Position numbers and translations under genes: made by a program. 64,000 bases of DNA. Origin: Gyrodactylus bullatarudis (taxonomy: Eukaryota; Platyhelminthes; Monogenea; Gyrodactylidea; Gyrodactylidae). Of the stretch, positions 13,301 to 22,000 are shown one piece after another. Location of the stretch: contig SSNU01000235.1 of the NCBI GenBank assembly GCA_012064415.1, forward strand, positions 124,001-188,000, in the 5' to 3' direction. Under the pieces are notes generated by a model. That model saw nothing but the letters and a program-made list of their open reading frames with translations. It was not told the origin of the DNA and did no database searches. How positions within the stretch are numbered: the first letter of the stretch is position 1; each line of letters begins with the position of its first letter.

Positions 13301-16300
13301 TTCTTCGCTTAAAATAAGTATAGATAGGTTCAATCGAAATACAACCAATCTTTTTCCAAAGCTTCTTCCACACGTTTCGATACTGATATATTTAGTACCT
13401 TCTTCAGTGGATGAGACGCTTGTTACCTGAAATCTCTTCAATTTTATCTAAAAACCTTAGCATTCCTATTGGTCCAGATCTAAAAAAAACCATTAAAAAT
13501 TAAATAAACCTTAAAACCAATCAGAAGACCTGATCAAATTTTAAAAAAACCTGAAATTAATGATCTGCTAAACCATCATCCACTGAAGAAGGTACTTGAC
13601 TATCTCAGTATCGGAACGTCTGAAAGAGGCGTTGGAGAAAGGTCGGTTTTATTCCGATTAAATCTACTTTTACTAATATTTATTGAAGATTTCAGATTCC
13701 ATCATGGAACAAAAAAAATTTACCTTCTTCCCTCTGCCCCTTTCAAATTTATTATTCTTTGAAATCATCATATTTATGATCAGGGTTTCTAAAGCAAGTT
13801 GACAAGAAGATGAGTATTTACTTTTTTTACAAAAAACTCAATATTTTTCTCCGGAAAGCCTGGAAAAAAATTATTTTTGGAATTCCATAATAAAATCAAG
13901 TTGTGGATAATTCTTGAAAAAATTCAATCTGACCAAAATTAGGCCGTTCTTCGAATTTCAAAAATGCACCAAATTTTCATTTTTTTAACTTTTGGGCTCC
14001 TTGAGTCCCTTCCTTTTTTTCTATTAGTTTTTCACGCAATGTACTTTTAAATTAGTTTCATTAGTTGACTATCTTGGTGGTGTAAAATAAGAGAAAAGAG
14101 ACAAAATTAGGCATCAAAATTTATTGAGCTACAAAATTATGTAAAGCTAACTGATATGAAGTTGGGAATCTATAATTTTAACTGAAATCTCGATATTTTC
14201 ATCAAGAATTCGAATTTTTTAAAGATTTTCTGGAATCCTTCTCATGCTGCCTACTTTTACCATTTGAAGAAAGAAAATCTGAAAAAAATCATTTTTTCAA
14301 ATTCCCATTTGGCGCCAAAATCGCATTTTTTCGAACTTTGAACTGAAAACTTTTGTTGATTTGAAAGTGAGAGAGTGATCAGAAATTGATTTTCAGGATC
14401 AAGATTAGACAAGAAAATCAATTCAACTGAATCTGATCTTATGCTTAACCTTATTATCGTTTGGGAGCGGAATTTCGTTTTTTTGATCATTTTCACTACT
14501 TTAAAATCAATGATATTTCGATACTTGATAATACTACTGATGAACCATAAAGAAATGTACATTTGGTGAATAAAACTTTTTCTTCTATAACTACAAATAT
14601 GATTTTAAGCGGATTTTCGGACGTTTTTGATAAATTACGTGAATCATATCAACGCCAAAATATTTCGATAATTCAAAATCTCTCGAAAATGGGGTAACTG
14701 TCGATAACTTGACGGTGCTAGTCAGCTTTCTTGTCTAATCTTAATCTTGAAAATCAATTTTTGATCACACTCCGACTTTCAAATCAACAAAAGTTTTCAG
14801 CTCAAAGTTCGAAAAAATGTGATTTTGGCGCCAAATGGGAATTTGAAAAAATGATTTTTTTTCAGATTTTCTTTCTTCAAATGGTAAAAGTAGGCAGCAT
14901 GAGAAGGATTCCAGAAAATCTTTAAAAAATTCGAATTCTTGATGAAAATATCGAGATTTCAGTTAAAATTATAGATTCCCAACTTCATAATTCATAAAGC
15001 TAGCCTGTCACTGATGCTAACGAAAGTAACTTAGATAAGGGTGATTTTTTTGAAATCTAGTCAAATATTTTAAAAATATTTAGAACGTTTTTATCGTAAA
15101 CCCATTTGCTGAGGCCTAAAAAAATTAAAATAACTTTCATTCATAGAATTGGTGATCATAAAAAAAATAATGTTTAATTTCTCTCACCGACTGAAATCAC
15201 CAAAAATGTTGAACTCAAATTCCAAAAAAAATTGAAAACCGCGCCAAATCGTTATTTTAAAATCCTCCTATTCCTTACGATTTTTTTTCTTAAATCAGTT
15301 AATGTGTTTCTTTTGAACCGGTTTTCAATGAATTATCAGACCTTGATGAAAAAATAGAATTTTGCGCAAATTCCTGCATTCATCTAGAATAGCTGTATTT
15401 TAAAATTCTCAGAATTTTTTATTAAATTCAATTTGAAGAAGAGTAAAATTTCATACGTATCTAATAAGGCTTTCAGTTGCAGTAGACGAAAAAATCATAA
15501 CACAGTCTAGCAAAAAAAGTAGGTAACGATAAAATTTGGAGGAATGGTAGAGTTTGATGTGAAAGTAAAAAATATCAACCAAAAAAATTTTTCAACGTGT
15601 AGTTTTCGAGTAATTTGACATTTAGTACGAAAAAAATTGAGTCAAATTTTATCCTATAGAATTTTTATTTCTCAATCAATATTCATAAAAAACATACCAT
15701 TTTGAAGAGGAGAAAATTTGCTACAATCCCTTGCCTGACCACTTTGAGCTTCGACGTATAAATTCCAAGATATTTCCAATAACAGTGAAATTTGTTCAAA
15801 AATTGAAAAAAAATGAAAAATTTCAAAAGCTTTTTTCAGTCCTTTACCGATGGCCTAGAAAATTTTCCTTCCAATCCTAGATAGGGAGATAGTTGAAATT
15901 TATTTTGTTGCTTTTAAATTTCCAAAAAAGTTAATTATATGGCGTGTATTCGTGAAAATGTATACAATTTTACGGTTTTTCAAAATTTACAATTTCTGAT
16001 GTGAATGAACTTAGAAAAAATTTTGAGAAGAATATTTACTCTAATTGTAAATTCTTCCATTGAAATATTTGTAAAATTCATTCGCATCAAATTTTTTCAT
16101 GAAATGGAACCTTTGAACGTTTCTTCCAGAAACCAGTGCTCTTTTAATAGATCTAAATTCTGCATCATCTGCGGATTATTTGGCTCAAAGAAAAATCCTC
16201 TCCTTGAATTATCTGATAAAACAATTGAAAAAGCTTTTGTTAGATATTCTATTAAACTTGAAGTTAAACCCTATACTCCTGACAAGATTTGCAAGTGTTG

Positions 16301-19300
16301 TCATGCAAAAGTATTTTCAAATAGAAATCTTAAAATAAAACCGAAAAATTGGAGAAACCCTATTAATCATGATGAAAACTGTTTCTTTTGTAACTCCATA
16401 AAGATTCCTTTTCAAAAACAAAAACATCATTTATACGTATCATATTCTGATAGCGAACCTATACTACCTAAGCAAGAAGATAAAGAAGAAAGTCAAAATG
16501 AATGTAATCTTAAGGATATAATTTTCAAATCGATTAAAAAGTTTAACATACCAAATTAATCCAGTTTTATGGAGACTATTCATTGATAAATCAGTGAACA
16601 GTTTGAAATTCGTTTTATTGTCTAATGGGAATAAACTTAAGCCGGTACCAATCGCATATTCAAGATCATGTATTGAAGATTACGAAACCATTAAAGAGAT
16701 TCTGGAACTAACTAACTATAAGGAATATTTATGGAAAATAATTTCAGATTTTAAAATGTGCAATATATTAAGTGGTTTATCCAGTTCTGGAAATTCAAAG
16801 TTTCCATGCCATAGATGTTTGTTTGATTCGAAATCAAATAATTTCAAAAATAACAAATGGCCTAAAAGGAACCAATTGATTGAGGAATATAACCAAATCA
16901 GAAGACCTTTGGTAAAAAGCCACCTTTTGTTGCCTCCTCCTTTGCACATAATGCTTGGTTTATTTCAACAAATCTCTAAAAACCTTTCAATCGACGCATT
17001 GATGTTTATAAAACGTAAATACCCAAAAGTATCAGAAGTTAAAATCAAAAATGGTATTCTAGTTGGGCCGAAAATAAGGCAATTAATTAAGGATGAAAGA
17101 TTTTCAAATTTTCTGAATCCATTTGAAAAATGGGCTATTGAAAGCTTCAAGAAATTAATGGGAGGATTTTTTGGAAAGAGAAAGTCTAGAAATTATAAAA
17201 GATATATTAAAGAATTTTTATCAATCTATGAGTACTTGGGATGCAATATGACATTAAAAACCCACTATTTGAAATGTCATTTGGACGCATTTCCTAGTGG
17301 ACCCCTATCAAAAAATTCAGATGAACAGGGCGAGCATTTTCATAAATTGATGAAGAAAATAGAAGAAAGATATTTTGGAAAGAAGGATATCAATATGCTA
17401 GCTGATTATTGCTGGCAGATTTCCTAAAAGTATAATTTTTTAAAAATAAAATATTATTTTCAAAAACCTAATATTCTTTTTAAATGGAAACCTGATCAGT
17501 TTTAAAACAGAATCCTTCTAAATTTTATTTTTTGCTATGAAAGTAGAAATATTCTTCTCAAAATTTTTTCTAAGTTCATTCACATCAGAAATTGTAAATT
17601 TTGAAAAACCGTAAAATTGTATACATTTTCACGAATACACGCCATATAATTAACTTTTTTGGAAATTTAAAAGCAACAAAATAAATTTCAACTATCTCCC
17701 TATCTAGGATTGGAAGGAAAATTTTCTAGGCCATCGGTAAAGGACTGAAAAAAGCTTTTGAAATTTTTCATTTTTTTTCAATTTTTGAACAAATTTCACT
17801 GTTATTGGAAATATCTTGGAATTTATACGTCGAAGCTCAAAGTGGTCAGGCAAGGGATTGTAGCAAATTTTCTCCTCTTCAAAATGGTATGTTTTTTATG
17901 AATATTGATTGAGAAATAAAAATTCTATAGGATAAAATTTGACTCAATTTTTTTCGTACTAAATGTCAAATTACTCGAAAACTACACGTTGAAAAATTTT
18001 TTTGGTTGATATTTTTTACTTTCACATCAAACTCTACCATTCCTCCAAATTTTATCGTTACCTACTTTTTTTGCTAGACTGTGTAATTCAGTGATAATTT
18101 CATTGAACCAAAACTCATGAGTTAAAATCTAAAATTATTTTACTAACTTTTGATATCAAGATAATTATGGCTGAAATAAAAAAATTTAATGATTGTAACC
18201 ATGTTTTTCTCCAAGATTACCTAGACTTTAAATTTTTATAGTAATAAATAATTCCAACATTTAATTACTTCACGTAGTTTTGTCTTTATCTTCTAATTAC
18301 TCTTCTTGATCAATGATCCTCATGAAGTTACGCTATCATGAGAAATAATAAACTTATGACAAGACAAATAGTTTTTCTTTAATTTTTAAATTGTCTATTA
18401 AACCCTGTTTTTCTTTCTGTCATTGTATATATTTTAATGGGAAAAAGTAAGAAATATTATGTTAGTTTAACTATTTTTCTCATACGATCTTGAATAATAC
18501 TCAAGTATTTCGATAGACAAATTTCAGCCTTTGCTAGAACCGCGTCTAGAGAGAATTAAATTTATTTTTTAATTGTTTCCTTCTGAATTTATCATGTAAT
18601 TTCTACTCCTTCTAGTTTACTGGGGAATCAAAATTGCCCATTCTGAAGAATCATGTTTGCCATGAGGTCGTCAGTGAGATGACGAAAAGAAGATCGTTCT
18701 TCTACCACATGGACAAGGATACAAGCCACAATTCCCACAGTACAGTCACACTCAGAAAAACAAAGTACAACAGTCGAGCGAAAATTGCCAGTGTTTCATC
18801 AGGTAAGCTTTTCGAATTTTTCAAAATTTTCTACTCCTATTACCTATTAAAATTTTGATAAATTTAAGTCAAAAGATATTCCTTTAAAAACAAGGATTAT
18901 AAAAATTATAGTGATTTTTCTAGTGTAATATATTTCATCACTTGAAGGAAAATTAAAATTAAGATTAGAATAAAAACATTTATAGATTACCCTGTTAAAG
19001 AGTCAATTTCTAATCCATATTTATTTTAGAATCAACTGCAGAATCTTTGATTAATAATCGGCCAGTTTCCATGTCAGCCTCGTATCATTCATCAGTTTTA
19101 CGAAGGAAAAAAGACCTTCTTCCCTCTAATAATAACAATGATTTTGACAACGACAAATCCCCGGATAATAGTGAGAGTTTATGCATTGTCGGTTCAAATG
19201 CATCCTCATTTAGACGCCCCAGACGAAACACTCTTATGGCATACGCCAAGAATACTAGCAATAGTATTAATTCTCAAAAAGGTTTGTCCCCATTTATTGA

Positions 19301-20994
19301 TAGGATATTTTATTACTTTAGAGATAAACTTGATTAATAAGTTCTTGTTACTTATCAAAGCACTGCTTTTATTTTTGGGGATTTTTTTAATCGCAAAAGT
19401 ATTTCAATTCTTATAAGTATTACATTATTTCATTATTTAAAAAGATAAAAATACGGATTCGTAAAATAAGAAATTAGGTTTGGTGCTCACACTAAATTTT
19501 ATATTAACCACGTACAGAGTTCATATCTGAGTCCAATTAAATTTTGAAATTAGCTTTCAGAAATTTTCCAACTCTTGGATAAAGATTTTCGCAGGAATAA
19601 AATGCTTAGATTTTTTGTAAGTATATTATTTAATTTTGCTAGTTTATTGAAGAAGATTCCTCGTTGAGAATTGAAAGTACAGAAATATTAGGATTGCATT
19701 TTCACTGGATTATCTTATGTGTAGCGATAATGGGATATTGCCGTTAGACTCTTCATCATATGTGACATGCTCAGATGCCATGGTGTGGCGTGGGCTCTCA
19801 TTAGACTCAATTTTTGGCATGATTAGTTGTCTTTTAAGAGTAGCAACAATAAGTATGCTAGATGTTGAAGGGCCTTTCAAGATCATTTCAATACTTAGCC
19901 CTAGTGATAAATTGTGTAACAGTCGTGAAGTTGTAATTTTTAAAATTTCACAATATAAAGAGTTGATAAAATATTCGAATTAGGAAATTTTTTCTGTGAA
20001 TATGCTGACGATTCGATATTTTTTACTACAGATTATGTTATAAAGCTAATTAATATTAAGATGGGAATTTATGATTTTTACAAAATTATAAATTTTTTCA
20101 TCAAAAAATCGAATTTGATCAAGATTTTTTGGAATCTAGATCGTAGGTTCCACTTTCAGGATCCGAAGAAAATAAAATTGAACTTTGAGTCGATAATTTT
20201 TGTTGATTTAAAAGTGAGAGAGTGATCAAAAGTTGATTCTTAGGGTCAAAGAAACCGATTATGACTATAAAAATTTCAATGGACCCGCCAATTTCCAGGG
20301 ATCTTGAATCATCAAAATTTCATCGATTTTCAAGTAGTGAAAATGTCCAAAAAATCAAAATTCGATTTTCACACGAAGATGGCGGATTTTCAAAATCTGA
20401 AGCAGCATATTTGAATTCTTTGACTAATCGGGATCCTAAAAATCAACTTTTGATCACTCTCTCACTTTCAAATCAACAAAAATTATCAACTCAAAGTTCA
20501 AAAAATGGGAATTCGGCGCCATCGCTAGATTTGAAATATGCCATAACTTTCTTAAAATTTGATTTTTTCAATTTTATTTTCTTCGGATCCTGAAAGTGGA
20601 ACCTACGATCTAGATTCCAAAAAAATCTTGATCAAATTCGATTTTTTGATGAAAAAATTTATAATTTTGTAAAAATCATAAATTCCCATCTTCATATTAA
20701 TTTGGTGCATATAGGCCAGTCATTTGAATTAACCTTTATCATTCTTTCTTCTCTGGGCTTTCAGATATATCTTGGCTATTCTTACCAGAAAATACTGAAA
20801 TTTTACTATTTTATTCGAGAAATATGCCCCCTAATTTTCTGCCCTAGTCATACATTGTAAAAATGATCAAAATGAAAAAATTTTCCATATTTTCAACAGA
20901 TCCTGACAAAATTTCAAGGGACACTCCACCCAAAAGTGCTTGTACGCGAGAACTTGAAGATTTTGGCGACAAGAGAATTCAGTCAAAGTCTTAG
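1357..20994 (+). CDS. 3' part of an unrecognised multi-exon gene (5' end outside or undetected)
   Basis: Four exons splice in consistent phase: 1357-1526, 18616-18802, 19030-19281 and 20900-20994, ending at TAG 20992-20994. Acceptors are pyrimidine-rich AG sites (TTCTAG, CTTCTAG, TTTTAG, TTCAACAG). Donors are GTGAGA, GTAAGC and GTTTGT. The joined 233-residue tail begins with MKYLPTELVDRIKAYLSY, is then hydrophilic and rich in Ser, Asn, Lys and Arg, and contains no membrane segment. That fits a disordered, probably cytoplasmic C-terminal tail. The first intron is about 17 kb and holds a LINE, a long-TIR transposon and many fold-back repeats. I could not assign a family; the tail is too poorly conserved. 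The exon chain is well supported by phase and splice sites, but the function is unknown. Confidence 0.55.
2611..3007. repeat. fold-back repeat / MITE, family A copy 1
   Basis: Two arms of about 130-140 bp are inverted copies of each other. The outer end GAGAACCGTAATTGTGAAGTG at 2611 matches the complement of the segment ending in CACAAATACGGATCTC near 3007. The inner parts both carry the AGGGTCCTGGTWTAAATTT block. The central loop contains CCTCCTCCCCAATATACGAT. A second, one-armed copy lies at 12205-12458. No protein is encoded; the 90-codon frame just downstream (3011-3283) looks like chance. This is a non-autonomous inverted-repeat element. Confidence 0.75.
4278..4571. repeat. fold-back repeat with ~90-bp inverted arms
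   Basis: TTTCGTTTGGTCCTAAACTC at 4278 is mirrored by the complement ending at 4571. Inner blocks TGAGGGATAAA and GGGTCTCTTTAGACTC are also present in inverted form (near 4310-4350 and 4470-4520). It has MITE-like structure with no coding capacity. The base run AAAAAGAATCAAGAATTTAA directly after the right end also occurs near 930-950, so the element may have landed in or beside another dispersed repeat. Confidence 0.7.
4910..5362. repeat. fold-back repeat, family B (diverged full copy)
   Basis: Family B is recognised by ends with ATGAAGTTGGGAATC, a GGCGCCAAA block, a TCTTGTCTAAT block and a right end reading ATATCAACTAGCTT. Here the left end is diverged (TTTGGGAATCCATGATTC), GGCGCC is at about 5041, TTCTTGTCTAATGCTGATCC near 5190-5210 and the right end near 5340-5362. 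It is non-coding. Other copies lie at 9585, 14148, 20036, 26672, 47966 and 57930. Confidence 0.65.
5386..8270. other. intron sequence, nothing recognised
   Basis: About 2.9 kb of AT-rich sequence inside the first visible intron. No frame of convincing length or composition was found. The only recognisable piece is a short fragment near 7375-7450 (CAGTACCGAAACGTCTGG) similar to the Penelope-like repeat at 13.3-13.7 kb. Confidence 0.4.
8273..9565 (-). mobile_element. 5'-truncated non-LTR retrotransposon (LINE, CR1/jockey-like)
   Basis: The element runs on the minus strand. Its 3' end is marked by a short ATT tandem run (8275-8291), typical of CR1/jockey-type LINE tails. Its 5' end is truncated near 9565, with loss of the first frame, the endonuclease and the start of the reverse transcriptase. 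The left part of a family B fold-back repeat ends at about the same point (remnant from 9585 on), suggesting insertion into that repeat. It lies in an intron on the antisense strand of the host gene. Confidence 0.8.
8353..9552 (-). pseudogene. LINE reverse transcriptase, N-terminally truncated
   Basis: This is an open frame of about 400 codons with no in-frame stop; the first ATG is at 9513 but the frame is open from 9552. Reverse transcriptase motifs appear in order: HGFCRGKSCETNL, the palm motif YIDLSKAFDK (motif A), GVPQGSRVGPLHF (motif B) and KYTDDFKI (motif C). The thumb/connector follows with YARPVIEYCSAIWNP. In this family motif C is normally F/YADD; here Ala is Thr. The copy cannot be autonomous, because the endonuclease domain and frame 1 are missing. 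The intact frame suggests a recent insertion. Confidence 0.85.
9585..9930. repeat. fold-back repeat family B, remnant
   Basis: Contains GGCGCCAACTTC at 9586, a TCTTGTCTAATCTTGATCC block near 9730-9750, and a second GGCGCC near 9790 followed by a GATCTGGATTCCCAAAA end block near 9875-9895. It is directly next to the truncated 5' end of the LINE. Confidence 0.55.
10452..10575. repeat. family B left-arm fragment
   Basis: AAAGATGGAAATTTATTTTTACG through GATCGAGATATTTTGGAATC resembles the left arm of the copy at 20036 (AAGATGGGAATTTATGATTTTTAC and GATCAAGATTTTTTGGAATC). The 72-codon frame over it is a by-product of the repeat. Confidence 0.45.
10738..11285. repeat. fold-back repeat with ~120-bp arms
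   Basis: The segment 10738-10872 and the segment 11166-11285 are inverted copies. Both carry AATCGCCCATCGATATG, or its complement, and a block ending with GAAGCATGGAAA. The two short frames over the arms (10732-10920 minus, 11173-11367 plus) encode the same peptide because of the inverted repeat. They are not genes. Confidence 0.7.
11286..12200. other. intron sequence, nothing recognised
   Basis: AT-rich sequence with a short TC-rich run (about 11565-11580). The frame at 11648-11833 is very rich in Phe, Leu and Ile, as expected for translated AT-rich non-coding DNA. Confidence 0.4.
12205..12458. repeat. family A fold-back repeat, copy 2 (one arm plus loop)
   Basis: GAGAACCGTATTTGTGGAG, the GGTCTATTAGGGTCCTGG block and the loop GTATTGGGGAGGAGGTTG all match the complement of 2770-3007. 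Only one arm plus the central loop is present, so it is a half element. Confidence 0.7.
13295..13690. repeat. inverted pair of Penelope-like end sequences
   Basis: Minus-strand 13420-13300 and plus-strand 13575-13690 share ATCCACTGAAGAAGGTACT, a block TATCAGTATCGAAACGT (GTATCGGAACGT in the second), and a TTCGATT/TCCGATTAAATCTACTTTTAC tail. The CTGAAGAAGG...GAAACGT arrangement is typical of terminal sequences of Penelope-like retroelements, which are often found as inverted partial copies. No reverse transcriptase is present. A third fragment is near 7375-7450. The overlapping ORFs 13218-13430 and 13247-13441 are by-products. Confidence 0.5.
13800..14015. repeat. fold-back repeat family C, left-arm fragment
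   Basis: AAGATGAGTATTTACTTTTTT, CTCAATATTTTTCTCCGGA and CTGACCAAAATTAGGCCG match the left arm of the full family C element at 51003-51720. Confidence 0.6.
14148..15003. repeat. fold-back repeat family B, complete copy
   Basis: Inverted arms at 14151-14430 and 14720-14995 are nearly identical. They include ATGAAGTTGGGAATCTATAA, the ATTCGAATTTTTTAAAGATT block, TTGGCGCCAAAATCGC, GAGAGAGTGATCAGAAATTG and the TTAGACAAGAAA block, with their complements in the right arm. Both outer ends carry AAAGCTA(G). About 290 bp separates the arms and holds no gene. The short frames 14257-14562 and 14731-14925 translate the arms and are not genes. Confidence 0.8.
16104..16559 (+). pseudogene. N-terminal half of transposon protein, CxxC zinc-binding region
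   Basis: The frame is open from 16005, but its first 11 codons lie inside the terminal repeat. ATG 16104 is the more likely start. It has three CxxC pairs (CIICG, CKCC, CFFC) spaced over about 80 residues, suggesting a zinc-binding DNA-recognition region at the N-terminus of the putative transposase. After about 150 residues it runs into TAA at 16557-16559. The continuation is in the next frame (see 16543-17427), so a frameshift or an undetected intron separates the halves. It is not autonomous as read directly. Confidence 0.6.
16543..17427 (+). CDS. C-terminal half of the uncharacterised transposon protein (putative transposase)
   Basis: The frame is open from about 16543 (first ATG 16594) to TAA 17425-17427. 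It begins with WRLFIDKSVNSLKFVLLSNG and continues with FPCHRCLFDS, PPPLHIMLGL, GPKIRQLIKD, YLGCNMTLKTHYLKCHLD, a DEQGEHFHKLM motif, EERYFGKK and final MLADYCWQ. I recognise this order as the multi-copy family of uncharacterised proteins common in aphids, hydra, ticks and molluscs. The acidic residues FID, CLFD and DEQGE could form a DDE-type RNase H-like site, but this is inference. It occurs here as the only gene of a long-TIR element, which supports a transposase role. The stop falls close to the usual family C-terminus. The 77- and 61-codon minus-strand frames over it are shadows. Confidence 0.75.
   Translation, partial: LTYQINPVLWRLFIDKSVNSLKFVLLSNGNKLKPVPIAYSRSCIEDYETIKEILELTNYKEYLWKIISDFKMCNILSGLSSSGNSKFPCHRCLFDSKSNNFKNNKWPKRNQLIEEYNQIRRPLVKSHLLLPPPLHIMLGLFQQISKNLSIDALMFIKRKYPKVSEVKIKNGILVGPKIRQLIKDERFSNFLNPFEKWAIESFKKLMGGFFGKRKSRNYKRYIKEFLSIYEYLGCNMTLKTHYLKCHLDAFPSGPLSKNSDEQGEHFHKLMKKIEERYFGKKDINMLADYCWQIS
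18087..18615. other. intron sequence, nothing recognised
   Basis: About 530 bp of AT-rich sequence between the transposon and the next host exon, ending in the pyrimidine-rich acceptor TTCTACTCCTTCTAG. Confidence 0.4.
19710..19979 (-). other. antisense open frame of ~89 codons, possible exon or relic
   Basis: On the minus strand, inside the last intron of the plus-strand gene, a frame opens after TAA (19980-19982) and ends at TAA 19710-19712. Its composition (for example LIMPKIESNESPRHTMASEH) looks more like protein than the surrounding AT-rich DNA. The opposite plus frame (19717-19983) is also open. I do not recognise either. It could be a captured exon, a pseudogene fragment or chance. Confidence 0.2.
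20036..20705. repeat. fold-back repeat family B, complete copy (variant)
   Basis: Inverted arms lie at 20036-20250 and 20425-20705: AAGATGGGAATTTATGATTT, GGAATCTAGATCGTAGGTTC, CACTTTCAGGATCCGAAG, GAGAGAGTGATCAAAAGTTG and their complements. A GGCGCCATCG block is in the right arm. The centre (20260-20420) carries TTTCATCGATTTTCAAGTAG, also seen in other family B centres. The 110-codon frame 20261-20593 is a by-product. Confidence 0.8.
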
Positions 20995-22000
20995 ACTCTT
21001 CCCAATTGCAAATAACAAAATGCATTTATATTTTCAAAGTTACCACATTTGATCGTATTCTAATCGTATCTTATTTTTTCTGTATTATTGAATTTTTAGT
21101 AAAATTCTATTGATAGGACGGCTTAATTTTTATTCACCAAAATTAAACATACATGCTGCGTTTCATCAAATTAATTTCTCTCTTACTCTTTGATGCCATT
21201 CTGAATTTTGCTTCTATAAGACATGTCTTGCTCTATCGATCATCAAATAACTTGGATTTAAAAGAAACAATTCGAAAAGAACAAAAAGTTGAAGTAAACA
21301 GCGAAATAATTGAGCAATTCAGATATTATTGTCTATAATCTTTCCCAACTCAATCTAGAGACAATCCATTTTTAATATGTAAATAAATTTTATTCTGTTA
21401 TACAATACGATTCGATAATTTTATTTAATAAATTTAATCTATTCAGAGACTTTTCATTTGATCCTAAAAGACACTGCATTGTATACTAAAAGCTCAATCT
21501 TTTCAATAAGAAAATCGAGAATCATGAAGATCTCAAATGCAGTCTTTCTTTGAAAAAATCTACAAAAACCCCTTTCTTCAAAAGTCGTTTTTACTAATTT
21601 TACTTTGAAGTAGTGTTTTTTCATGTCTATAGGCCCTATAGTATATGATTTATAATTGGTAAAATAGATCCATTTATATATTATATATACCGAAAAAAGA
21701 GATTCATAAATTTATGAAAATTTATTTTCAGAATGGCTTACTCTAACAGCTCTATATGAAAAAAGCGTATTTCTCGTGTTAATCTAGATCATTAATTAAG
21801 AACCAAATCTGTATTATGTTTGGATTTACGAAAAATTGGGATTGGCAGTGGTGACCACATTCAAATTTATTCCCTGTTCATTTCTAAATTACACTTCTGT
21901 AAATATCCATTATTTCTGTAAAATTTAATGGTTCATGTAGTCACATGCTAACCAAGTATTCAGAATCAAAAAATATTTTTTAAAAAATTTTGAAAGTAGT
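20995..22000. other. intergenic region between the 5' gene and TRAPPC5 (convergent)
   Basis: About 1 kb between the TAG at 20994 and the minus-strand stop of TRAPPC5 at 22001. The 61-codon frame at 21153-21338 is not convincing. I see no RNA gene or known repeat. Confidence 0.4.

Larger units (their letters stand above)
15501..18083. mobile_element. DNA transposon with 537-bp terminal inverted repeats
   Basis: The left repeat (15501-16037) and right repeat (17547-18083) are near-perfect inverted copies beginning CACAGTCTAGCAAAAAAAG. The trinucleotide TAA directly flanks both ends (15498-15500 and 18084-18086), a candidate target-site duplication. The 1.5-kb core encodes, in two frames, an uncharacterised protein family found in many copies in invertebrate genomes. 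The near-identity of 537-bp arms indicates recent activity or gene conversion. Degenerate arm fragments lie at 47777-47965 and 48390-48540, so this is a family and not a single event. I know of no named superfamily for this combination. It sits in an intron of the gene at 1357-20994. Confidence 0.85.

Noticed and set aside
14257..14925. 101- and 64-codon frames with a common SNQQKFS peptide
   Set aside because: Both translate family B arms; the same peptide recurs at 20261-20593 for the same reason.
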